NCBI RefSeq assembly: GCF_014839805.1
Contig: NC_051132.1
Location: 1,860,001 to 1,924,000 of the forward strand
Direction of reading: 5' to 3'
Length of the DNA: 64,000 nucleotides
Source: Manduca sexta
Taxonomy: Eukaryota; Arthropoda; Insecta; Lepidoptera; Sphingidae
Positions 38,101 to 49,142 of the stretch are shown here, piece after piece (within the stretch, counting starts at the first letter, position 1; each line of letters opens with the position of its first letter). The translations under genes were made by a program, and so were the position numbers. The notes under the pieces are model-generated. The model was not told the origin of the DNA and ran no database searches. It saw only the letters and a program-made list of their open reading frames with translations.

Positions 38101-40139
38101 AACACTATCTACAATACCGGTGAAAGTATCAGTTAATGTCATTTACAAATATCTACAGTTAATTAGCGATGTAACACCTTGAGAAATAAGTATATAAGTT
38201 ACATTGTAATTAAAAAACGATAGCCTAGTGTACGGGCGAAAGAGTTGTACCAACCCACAGACACGCAAACATATCGTTAGCTTATACTCGCGGCTTCACT
38301 CGGACGATTTTTGTAACAAACCTACCCAATCTTGGCCTATAAAAATGAATGAACATGTAACCTATCCGTTTGTTTATCGACACAATAAAGTTATTTTGAA
38401 GCCAGAGCAGGGACAGTGGATACCCTCCGACCCGCCACTTTGTTGCTATCTACTTCATTAGTTGTAATTAAAACATACGATACTGGTAATTGTTCAGATA
38501 TCTATATTGACGTAAACACATTGTGAGTTAAATGATTGGTTGCTGTAACTAGGTTTTTCACGCGGAATTACTCGCACCTAAGTTCGTTCAAATATCGGGT
38601 TTTCAAAACCAGCGGGATAATTATCATTTCCCTTGAAATAATCTCGGATTCGGGCCAACAATTCGATTCTCTATTATAAGATTACGAATTTTGTAGTATT
38701 TTCCACGAATTCTCAATAACAATAAAAAAATCGAATAAATCCCCAATCGGAGTAGCTACATGTCATTAAAAAAACAGCGTGCGTTCCGTTCTACGTAAAT
38801 ATAGATTTTTAATCGCATGCGATAATTTTCTATAAACAATTAATTCAAATGTATCTTGAGGCGCGTAAAGTATTACAAGAAACGTAATATACGTATTTAT
38901 TATTATTGTAACACTTGTAATGGGATAAGCATTACGAAAAGATTTAAAAATAAATTAATTGCCAATTATCAAGGTATGTGAGTAATGGAACGCAGTATGT
39001 AATGGGAACTCGGCCGGTACAATTTCTACCTATATCATATCGGCTTGGATAATTGATTTGTTTGAATCCAAAAACCGACTTACTAATTATATAGAATATA
39101 CATATTGATTTTAAATTATCAAAATTTATTTTGCTCCCACTGTGTCCATTTTAGTCGTCAAAATGTCTACAGTTCATGAAAACTATGCAACTGCCTAGCA
39201 GAAGTATTTCTTGTACAAATGGTTGAAGCGGAATCGAAAAGGCGTATTTTGTACTGCAGAGTAGGGATCATCGTCTTTCCGCTATAATAACCTTTGTAAA
39301 AGCACGTGACATGATTAGGCACTACGATTGACATTTAGTATGGTTAATTTGAATTTGACATATTCGTTTCGAAGGTTCTCCACAAAGTAATTGAAGCAGT
39401 CAACGTACTAGCGTGTCTGGCCCGTGATTTTCAAAATAGACCATACCTAATTTCATTCGTAAATAAGAACCTCCTCCTTTTTATGAAGTCGGTTAAAAAC
39501 CTCGAATCCGAGTTTGTATCAAATACACATGCACGAGAATTGCCTCACACAGCCTTTCTTCCACTATACATTCACACTCCATTATGGAGTCGATGCCACA
39601 CAATTTTCATCCTTGTTGCAGAAAGGGCATGGCTTCATTAACAACTACCAACCGATATCAACTTTCTCTACAGCCTGAACGGCCAGACTGCATCAAAAAA
39701 CCAAGTATTGCCTGACTTAAAAATCCGAGACGTCCCAGACAGCTGCTGCTATAAATCTAATTAACTTTTCACACATTAAAAGCGAAATGGTGTTATAGTT
39801 AAAATAATTTATATCACTATCCAATAGTACATTAATCAAAGGCATCAACATTACTATAACGGTAAATAAAATTTTTATATTAAACTGGCTATTTTATTCT
39901 AGTTCGTACCTATTAATTGTGAAGCATAGTCTTTCACACCTGCCCTTAATTGAGATCCGTGCAAAGCACTTTTTCAATCACCTTGGAGCCAAAAGACTTA
40001 TTTTTTACCTGTGACAGACCGTATGCCATACTTTGACCAGTTCCGGAGAAATCATTAAAAAAACCACGTGACCATGAAGGCTGCAAAGTCGTAGAAACGT
40101 CGGGAGAAAGTTATAATATAGATAACCGCGATAAAATCC

Positions 40140-40215
40140 GTAAATATTATTTCAAAACACATGTGTCCGAGCTGGTAATTGAACCCAGGAACTTGTGGTC
40201 CAAGCCCTTAAATCT
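40140..40215 (-). repeat. Decayed tRNA-SINE promoter region
   Basis: On the minus strand CAAGTTCCTGGGTTCAATTA looks like a B box following a degenerate A-box region. There is no further match to the intact SINE copies, so this is tentative. Confidence 0.3.
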
Positions 40216-40910
40216 AACATCATGGATCGACGCAATATTCTCCTTGAAGGTATAATTTCTACTGTATCTCTCTAGACCAATGTCTTAGTGATAATCTTGC
40301 CAAGATAAAAAAAACAAAAACGACGCCAAGGAAATGAAGACTAGGCGAGAAATTAAAAATTATGTTTTTAAAAAACTGGCCAGGATTTTATTCCTGACAA
40401 AAATATTGGCCTATCTTTGGCAAAAAACTCAATGTAAGTGACAATTAAGTCAATATTACATCGATGTCTTTACTTGCCTTCGGAAAACGGGCATGGAGTT
40501 ATCAATTTAAATAAAATAATGTTATTCTCAATACTGATTATAAATACGAGTTAAAGCAATGCGCTGAGGGTAATTTGTATGCCGGGAAGTGTGTTGCCGC
40601 CGCTACGACTATTACACGTCGTTTTTATGTGTACTAAACATGTTGACATTTTGAATTTATAACAAATTGATAATTTATTTGTTTTTTTTTTTTTATTTCT
40701 GGCAGTGACTACTTGTCTTTTGTAAGCTCAGTCTAATTATAGCTGGTTGATTTATGTATTCTATAAAAAAATATATTGATACGATTTAATGAAAAAAAAT
40801 ATATAAATCTTTTAAATTTAGAACATTTTTTACTTTAGTATGATTTGACATTAAAATTCCTAGGATCAATCTTAAAATTAAAATAAAGAAAGCATTTAAA
40901 AAGGTTTGAA

Positions 40911-41050
40911 GGCTTTTTTTTTTTTTTTTTTAACGTAGGTAAATCATCAGATGACTATCTCCCGCCTTGGGATGGGCGGGAGGGCGTGTCAGACTTCTAC
41001 TGACTAAAAACCTACGGTGTTCCCATCCTTTGCCTATGTGCCTAGGTCCA
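40911..41050 (-). repeat. Lepidopteran retroposon 3' end with poly(T) start
   Basis: A run of 18-20 T is followed by AATCATCAGATGACT, CTCCCGCCTTGGGATGGGCG and TGTCAGACTTCTACTGACTA. I recognise this order as a common lepidopteran dispersed repeat. The T run implies reverse orientation of an A-tailed element. Confidence 0.5.
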
Positions 41051-42497
41051 AGATCCGATGGCATTCATTAAAATCTTCATTAACTTTTTTTTTATATTCA
41101 TCCATTTTTATCTTCTAAAGGATACGATAATCGGTAATGCCGTTTTATTCAACACTTTTAAGTCAGTTTACGGAATAGGATTTAAATTCAAATCCCAAAA
41201 CTTGTCTCTTTATTAAAAAGCCGTAAGATCTCTATAATCTATTCAGTTACCTTTGTAATTGTTTATCTCGTATTATCTAGTAAAAGATGCGATATTCGGA
41301 GATGAATAAACGGCAAACTAATATTTTTTTATCAATCCGATTAGTAAAAGCCGTTTGTTTAAAATGAGACTTAATCACTGAATTTACGGTTAAGCCAAAA
41401 AACGTAATTCGAATTAACTACGGCTTTACTTTATTTAACATTACTAGCAGAAAATGCGCCTTATTAATAAAGCCGCTAATTACACATAATATAGCAAATT
41501 TTCACGTTATACCACATCACACACTTATTATAATTTATCACAGTTTATTAATTAGCGACTTAGATTTCTGAGTAACATTTTTTACCACATCATTCCAAAA
41601 GTATTTTTACATTAAATAGTCTCGGTCTGTGATTTAATCATAATTAACGGCTTTAATAAATTTAAAATATAAAAAAATAACTTATTCGATATTTGAAGAC
41701 GTGGTTAAAACGGACGATTTGTTTGAGATAAAGGGCAACTTTTATCTTTTACCAGTCGTTACAGATAAGCTACCGAAGATTTTTTACAACTTAACTTTAT
41801 CGGAGGCTCAATGTAACAAGCGCTACTCAAGTTGTAAACATTTAATTTATTACTTCTTTTAAAAAAATGATTTATGACCATAAACATATAATTATAAAAT
41901 TAATTTATTCTATTCATAAAATACAACACAATATTTTTGCCATCATATTATTTTCCACAAAAATAATACACATTTTTATTACAGTATAATAAATAACTCC
42001 TAAAAAATAAAAATAAAAATTAGAATACAAAGCTGCTAAAAACAATCGGTTGATTAAAATTTAAATTTGAAAAAAGAACTCATTCAATTACGAAAAGTGT
42101 TAGTGCAATATTAACAGTAATTAATTAATTGCAACTAATTGCGTTATCAGTTATCAGTGAGCATAATGTAGTGCATTAGGTACATCTAAACTATCTAAGT
42201 GGGTAACCGCGGGTCAATGAGGTGCTAATAGGGATCTATAAATAATGTTATGCATGTAACAGTTATGCAAACACACCACGTGTCTATGAAGTATTGGATC
42301 GTTCGAGCAGGGTAAAAACCAAATAGACGAGCATAAATTTTGTGAGGAAAATTTCCTTCACCAATCAGTTAATTGAGACTGTGTTAACCGTCAGGATTCT
42401 TTTACGTGATTAAAGGACATCATAACATACTGCCACAGTTAAATCTTCATGCTAGACAATTATAGTTTGTTAACGATATTCCAATTTCAAAATAAAT

Positions 42498-42550
42498 CGC
42501 TTCTCCACAAAGGTTATAACTGAAAAAGTTATAAACTTTGTAGAGAAGCG
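42498..42550. repeat. Imperfect hairpin, 24-bp arms, 22 of 24 paired
   Basis: The arms 42498-42521 and 42527-42550 pair at 22 of 24 positions around a 5-base GAAAA loop. The hairpin is flanked by 24-base direct repeats (42475-42498 and 42555-42578) that match at 21 of 24 positions. Confidence 0.8.
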
Positions 42551-44148
42551 GAATGCTATTCCATTTTTAAAATAAATCAAAAATCGAACACTCTATCTCT
42601 TAATCCAAGGAACCCTAACCACAACGTAACCGTATATAGCAAAACCGGTTTAACCCCATATAATTAATTCCATCAGAATCATTACAAACTAAACACTTGT
42701 TAAACTAGGCATTAAAAATACGGTATAATATATAACTATAAGTTAAAAACGCCGGCTTACTTTGTAGGTATTAATATTACTAATTAGTAATTACTGGACA
42801 TTAGTTCTTAAGTACTTAAGTCTTATTTAAGGACTTAAGTCTCGAGGTGACAAGAACAGTGCTTAATTCAATATCCGTGTGTTTTTACTGTTTATGGGTG
42901 GTAATGCTTACCATCAGGCGAGAGGTCGTCTCAATCAGTATCAACAAATTACTTCAAATACAAATTGTTTGTTACTTTTTTTCACTTAATAACAGAGCTA
43001 AGAAAACATGCATTTTTACATAGAACATGAAATAATTAATGGCCTTATAAAATGTCCTACATTATTTAGATTCTGTAATCTACCTCCGTAACGGGATTGA
43101 TATAACTCTTTTTGTCCTGGAAAAGGTGGAGTTCCAGCTTGATTTTGATTCAAGGAAAAGTTTCTAAATTAGAGGAGCCCGTCCGTAAACACAAAATTGA
43201 GCAATTAAGAAGGCTTAGACCAGTGGGTCAGTCATTTCAGAAATTGTAAAGTTACAGTTAACTCGTACAAAAGCCGTCGGTAATATTTTATTGTTATATT
43301 AATTTAAAATACTTAACTATCAGATATATAACATCACCAATAAATGTTACTATATAATTGATATCATCCCATAAGCATTATATGAATATTTTAATAACAC
43401 AACAAATTGTATTGTATTATAGTATTATCTTGTATTTTATATTACTCTAAAACTCTAATCATTTTAGGAAATACTAACAAAAATCACTTTAAATAACGCC
43501 AAGTAAATAATAAAAATGTCAAATCAAAATAATTTAAAATTAATAACTCAGTTTTCATTGAGATTTTTAACAAAGACCCGAATGATGATATCATTAATCG
43601 TGTTCTTAATTCAAATACAACAGGAGTTTTAAATCAAAAAGTTGTTTAGAATCTAGAGCCTACATTGAAAGCCTTAGAGATACGCATTAAACAATGATGT
43701 ATGCAATATTTTGTCTTTACTAAATATGACGTAGGAAAAAAATATAAAACGGTGCACAATTAACACATTAAAAAGATCATTATGGAATCCTATAATTCAA
43801 TATTTACATAAAGTTTAATTGATTATATTTTGCATTAAAAATAAAACATATTTAAATACCAATACTATAAAAACAATAACAAATAGTTGGTTGCCATTTA
43901 ACATTTATGAATAAGGAAGACAGTAAATGTCATTCTTAATTAATCGTAATTTGCAAACAGTTAACTGGCTAAAATAAACTTTACAGTTAATTAGACATTA
44001 CTTTGCTATTATGATTATTTCAATTACTTAATATTAAAAATAGATTTTAGATATAGATTTTTTTTTCTTAAAAATATAAATTTCTTTGTTGTAATAAATC
44101 AACTTCTCTGAGTACTACTTCGAATGATAAATCTGGTGAGACACTTAC

Positions 44149-44590
44149 CTCCAGGAAACCTGTGCGGGAAGAGTCGTCCGTGCCTGTTGATGAGCCAGGG
44201 GTAGAGCTGGTAGGACTCGCGCGGCACGGGCGCGGCGGGGTGGTGTGGCGGCGGGTGCAGCGGCGCGAACCCTTGCTGCTGGTGCGCCAGCGCCGCCGCC
44301 AGCGCCGCGCCCTGGAACTGCGCCAGGAACTGGTGGTGGGTCTGCGCCTCCAGGTACGGCAGCCGCTTGAGCTCCGGCGACGGGAACACCGCCGGCAGCG
44401 CGCTCGGCCGCACCACCGGCCGCGGCGACGGGCTGCGCGGCGACGCCACCGGCGACGGCGAGCCCGGGCTGCCCAGCGGCGGTGACGCGCGCTTCGACCG
44501 CTCCGAACCACCCACTATACTGTCTATACTGAACCCGATCTTCGGCTTCGATGGCACCGCCACCACAGGGGTCGGTGCGAGAGGCATCAT
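44149..44590 (-). CDS. ems: ems homeobox gene, exon 1 (repression motif and YPWL motif)
   Basis: The product is a homeodomain transcription factor of the empty spiracles/EMX family, which acts in the nucleus. In insects ems patterns the head, brain and tracheal openings. The start is the ATG at 44590 (MMPLAPTP); an earlier open stretch in the same frame begins only with GTG, so it is not used. The exon encodes residues 1-147 plus one base, ending at donor GTAAGT. Features in order: GFSIDSIVGG (residues 19-28), an eh1-type Groucho-binding motif; a Ser/Pro/Arg-rich region (37-62); a Gln/Ala/His-rich region (83-120); and YPWLINRHGRLFPHRF (130-145), a hexapeptide-like block characteristic of Ems/EMX. 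The complete protein is about 269 residues, well short of Drosophila Ems (about 490). E5, the insect paralogue, is the main alternative name. Confidence 0.93.
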
Positions 44591-45050
44591 GCTTCCGGTT
44601 CCGCCACAATAATTACACCAAATCAGATGCACATGTCACACACACGATCCATCGTGACGCGATACGAACGCCAGGGCGGCGCGCGGCCGAATGAGCCGCG
44701 GCGTCAGCGCGCCCCCGGCCGCCGCCGAGGAAAAACGAACAACATGGCACCCACCGACGCGATTGGCCGCTTCCATCCGGTGGGAGGCGACCGCGACGAG
44801 AGCTTCGTTCTTTATTTGAAAAGCTGGCGCGCGATTGGCTGACGCCGGTGGAAGGTGTCGATCGACTCCCGGCCGCTTTCCCGATGGGCGGTTTGAATAG
44901 AGAACTCGCGATTTACCCGGCTGTGGCGTGATGCGACAGATTTGTCGGCTGCGGTGGGACAAATGGGGCTTTTAAATTTCGTCGGTTATGTTTCAATTAA
45001 GCCGAGCGAGCGCGGCGAGCGCGTAATACTTTTTAATTAACTCTAAAGCT
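44591..45050 (-). promoter_or_regulatory. ems: GC-rich 5' region and probable promoter of ems
   Basis: Together with exon 1 this forms the only long CpG-rich block of the window. On the sense (minus) strand there are CCAAT words at 44762-44766 and 44834-44838, each followed by CGCG, and another at 45100-45104 just upstream. An AT-rich TTTAAAA word lies at 44969-44975. A short upstream frame (ATG TGC ATC TGA) starts at 44636. The transcription start cannot be fixed from sequence. Confidence 0.45.
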
Positions 45051-46469
45051 TTATTAGCTTAATGTAGCGAGATAAAGGGGGTCCGAGCGTTCCTCGCCTA
45101 TTGGTTGAGAATTTGACAGAGTATTTTGTTCGAGGCGATAACATATGAATTTCACGCATGTTTTCCGCCATTATAAACTAAACGTATGTTTTGTAAATAG
45201 TTTGATCTGGTAATGAAGTCGGTCACGCTCCGGCTCGCGGCCGCTGATTGATTTTTGTTTAAATTTGCGATAACTTCGATATCGTTTGTTATGAAAAATG
45301 CGCGCCGACGGTGATGTGAGCCCGAAACATTGTGACTATAAAACATGTTATGTAATTGCAATATGCACAGAAATAAAATAAGAAAATTATATTTAAATTA
45401 CATTTAATTTCAATGATATAAAAATATTATGGTTATATATAATTACCTATGTCATTGCATTTTTAAGTAAAGTGGTGAAAAAAATATATATTCGATTATA
45501 AAACACGCTTATTGTAAATATTGCAATTAAATTTTACAACAGGTATTAGGTAACATATTTAAATGCAACATAAATAACAAATTTATTTAAATCCGATATT
45601 TCAATAATGTTTATAGTATTTTGTTAGCATATTTAACGTGAATAAATATTCGGGATATAAAATAAGTATGATAACGAGGGAATTTAAATAATTTGTCAAT
45701 TTATATAATTGTCAATACATTTGTTTACATTATTACAAGTAATAAAATAATATATATTTACAATTAACTTATATGCTCCGCCGCGGTCCATTGGACTCAA
45801 TTTACGTCTCACATTTTATTCATAAATTATAATTAGAAAAAAATACGAATTTATCTCCACCTTCTTGTTAAAATCGGTTAAGAATACGTGAATATTCAAA
45901 TATTTTTAATGAAAAATTATGAAAAATAATTACCAAAGTCAATTATTTACAAAATCTTTCTCAAATTATAACTTACTATAAACATAAAGAGGAAACACTG
46001 ATTATTGTTTACGCAAAAAATCAAAGTACAAAACTGTTATATTGAGATTGTTTCCAATATTATTTGTTATTATACAAACCTAATATGATCTTACAATAAC
46101 ATGTTGGGAAAACTGTCGATACTTTTGTAACAATATAATTGTATAAAAATATACGTTTTAATATTAGCAATGATTTCCAAAGCGTAAGTAAATACTTTAG
46201 ACTGACGTTACGAAACAAGCAAATAGTCAAAACTTTCTAAGATTATATAGAGAGGGCATTGGAAAGATTGTCCTACAAAAAAATTGTTTTCATGTGATGG
46301 TTACACAATCTACCGTAAAATAGCAAAATGCCAATGCGAAATACTTTATATTTTATCCATATTGTGATTTGCACGTTTTTAATGCGCATTTAAGCATATT
46401 ATCTGTTAATATGTTATTTTTCTATTAATATCTTATTTTTCTATTAATGTCTGTCTAAGGGTTCGTGAA
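45051..46469. other. AT-rich upstream flank of ems, no gene seen
   Basis: No exon-like open frame on either strand. It contains a CCAAT word at 45100-45104 and otherwise very AT-rich DNA. Confidence 0.5.
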
Positions 46470-46719
46470 CATTCCCTTCCCTTCCTTCCAACCATCCTAA
46501 GAACTCCTATTCCTTCCTCTTCTCTTCCTTCCCTCTATCCCCTCCCTTCTTCCTCCCGGGCCCTAAGACCGTCTAGCTGGAGGCTACCGAGCCTCCAGTG
46601 ATAGCGATAGGGCCCACCAACTCAACATGGGGCTGCCGAGGTTGCAAGCCGGGGATCGCCTGTACACCGTTAGCAGGGTACCTCAGGTGATAACCACGGC
46701 AGTTCCCCCAAAAAAAAAC
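46470..46719 (+). repeat. A-tailed retroposed repeat with CT-rich 5' half
   Basis: A pyrimidine-rich stretch of C, T and TTCC words is followed by CGGGCCCTAAGACCGTCTAG, GGGGATCGCCTGTACACCGT and AACCACGGCAGTTCCCCC, then A9. The sudden GC-rich wording and the A tail mark it as a retroposed insertion. The family is unknown to me. Confidence 0.5.
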
Positions 46720-47062
46720 ATATTAATTAACCTAACAATAAAATCTTAGACTAGTGCTTACATTTGTGACAGATGTGCACAAAAATTTTAACAAGCAAAA
46801 ATAGGAGCTACGTTTTTCCTTCCTACCGTCCCCGTCTTCCTACCGTCTCTTCTCTCCTATTCGAATCTATAATACAATTTTGTGAGAATTCTATATCAGA
46901 AGGGAGAAAGAGAAGAATAAAGAAGAAAAGAACAAACAATACACGTAAGAACAAATAAAGAAAATAAAATAATGTTACACCAGTGGCTAGAATACCTCGC
47001 ACCGAATATTGTAAATTGTAGAGTCGTGTTTCCACATGTCATTGCAATCGTGTCTTATTGAC

Positions 47063-47252
47063 TACTAGCGACCCGCCCCGGCTTCGCACGGGTTGCAATG
47101 CTGACTATTTAATGGATGTTATTATTATACATACCTTCCTCTTGAATCACTCTATCTATTAAAAAAAAACCGCATCAAAATCCGTTGCGTAGTTTTAAAG
47201 ATTTAAGCACACATAGGGACAGAGAAAGCGACTTTGTTTTATACTATGTAGT
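47063..47252 (+). repeat. 'ACTAGCGACCCGCCCCGGCT' interspersed repeat, copy 4
   Basis: It begins CTACTAGCGACCCGCCCCGG, then CTTCGCACGGGTTGCAA, and ends near ACTTTGTTTTATACTATGTA. It is a well-preserved copy of a common lepidopteran repeat type. Confidence 0.65.
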
Positions 47253-47680
47253 GATTATTATTGCTTATTATGTTGTAGGTGTTATATTGTAAGTAGATAT
47301 TATCTACCTATTTGTCATGATGCAACAATGTAGAACACTGTAGGTTGAATGATATTTATTTTTTTCCTAACTGGCGCTGTTTGGGACAATTTTGCCTCCG
47401 TCAAGTAAGGCGGATACGTTTTAGTTAAATTACTAGCATTATAGAACTCGACATGTAATGATTTGGGGAGGAGCGTTGTTTAATGACATTTAGGCTACCA
47501 CCAGTACTATCTTAAGGCCTCCTGCATATATGAGCTAAAAACACGTCCTGGAAAAGGGTTGATGAATTATGTTCGCCCCGGACTGAGAAAGCCTCACTTA
47601 AATGCCGATTATTTTACGAACCATGTTTTCTGTCAATTCCTTCTTGACGAGAGATGATTACTTCTTAGCAGTCAAAGCCG

Positions 47681-47867
47681 TTGCTACTGCGCCTGATCTC
47701 TCTCCAGTCATGTCGGATTGCCGTCTCACCGGACTATGTGAGTGAAGAAACAGAGAGTGCACCTGTGTATTTCGCAGACACTTAAACCTACACTACAATA
47801 ATATCTCCAGCGTTCTTGGCTGATCTCCGTTGATATCGGCCGCCGAAATTCGGTTAAGAAAGAGTCC
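47681..47867 (+). repeat. SINE-like family G, copy 1
   Basis: ACTGCGCCTGATCTCTCTCC, ACAGAGAGTGCACCTGTG and CTTGGCTGATCTCCGTTGAT are in the same order as at 58588-58737. Confidence 0.6.
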
Positions 47868-48499
47868 AAATACATTATCTTATCAACTATTCCCTTTACA
47901 AATTATCTTTACTGTATTTACGTTAACAAACATATACTTAATTTTAATATTTACTGTTTGATCAAAGTGAGATACAGAATCAGATATAAAACTTTAAATT
48001 TTGTATCTATGATTTATAATCAGAAAATCTATGCCTTAATGATATAAATAAATAAAAAACTATTACTTTATTACCTGCTAACATGTTATTAAAGACTTGA
48101 AGCCGTCGGCAGACGTTAAAAACTTAATTTGCAGTATCGAGTTCCATCCAATATTGCCAATATAAGGTAATGGAGAGCACTTCTGCATTTATCCGAGATG
48201 ATTCCGTCATATTCTTCTATCATCACACCCATTTAACGAAATCTCATTCTAACTAAAGGCAATACATAAAACCATTTCATGAAGAAATATAAACAAACTT
48301 TTATTGAATTGGAACATATCATTACGAATTATAGATAGTAATAAAACATAAATACACCAAGTTTTTGTACTACAACACAAAAAAATAACCAAGAACATAG
48401 ATGATAGGCCACGTTAGGAACCGGGCTCTCTACCTTATATAAATCAATAGCTAAACGAAATTAGTACATAATATGCTTAAGACGCGTTTTCGACTGGAT

Positions 48500-48612
48500 C
48501 TCTTCAAAATCTCCCGGTAGGCAGCGGTTTGGCTGTGCCTCTCATTGCTTTAGTCCATGTGCGGCGGCATACTGCTTAACATCAGGCTCATCTCGCTAAG
48601 GGAATAAAAAAA
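48500..48612 (+). repeat. A-tailed lepidopteran retroelement 3' end
   Basis: GGTAGGCAGCGGTTTGGCTG, GTCCATGTGCGGCGGCAT and CTTAACATCAGGC are followed by AATAAAAAAAAA. I recognise this as a common lepidopteran LINE/SINE tail. Confidence 0.55.
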
Positions 48613-49142
48613 AAGTTACTGATTATAATTAGAAATGTGAACACTAGAAATAAAAACGACCACTAAACAGTAAAGACTACATTCCCTCACAATGCAATCT
48701 CTATCTAACCGATTCTTACAAGCTACAAGAAATATCACAATACGACTCAACCACAATAAACATCTACACTAACCCAACCGCAACTTTTGACCCTAAAACG
48801 CCCCCTATATTACTCAAACAAGAACGCCGACTTATTATACGAAACCAAAGCCTGGCTTTTACTTATACAAAGCATTTCAAACTTTCCACCATTACTGTCG
48901 AATAAGTGGATGTATTCACCGCAGTCTGTATTCGCCTATTCAAATGAGCTCACGCTCTGGCCGCGCCCTGTGAGCGCTAGCGCGATAATATCTCGTCAAT
49001 CTTGTGAAATAAGGTGTTGTAGCTGGACAAATAGGAGTCATAATTTGGGTAGCCTGTTATTTCGTCTGTTGCGTTTTGTGATATCATTATTACTCTCTTG
49101 CATAGTAGGGAATGCTGATCTAGGTTTGATTCCTAGACCGTG

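Noticed and set aside
44162..44612. Several long frames on both strands over the GC-rich exon (for example 44162-44485 plus, 44068-44511 minus).
   Set aside because: They are Arg/Ala/Gly-rich shadows caused by GC-rich sequence. Only the frame read from 44590 on the minus strand carries Ems motifs and correct splice phase.
44591..44632. N-terminal extension of Ems starting at 44632.
   Set aside because: It starts with GTG, not ATG; the first in-frame ATG is at 44590.
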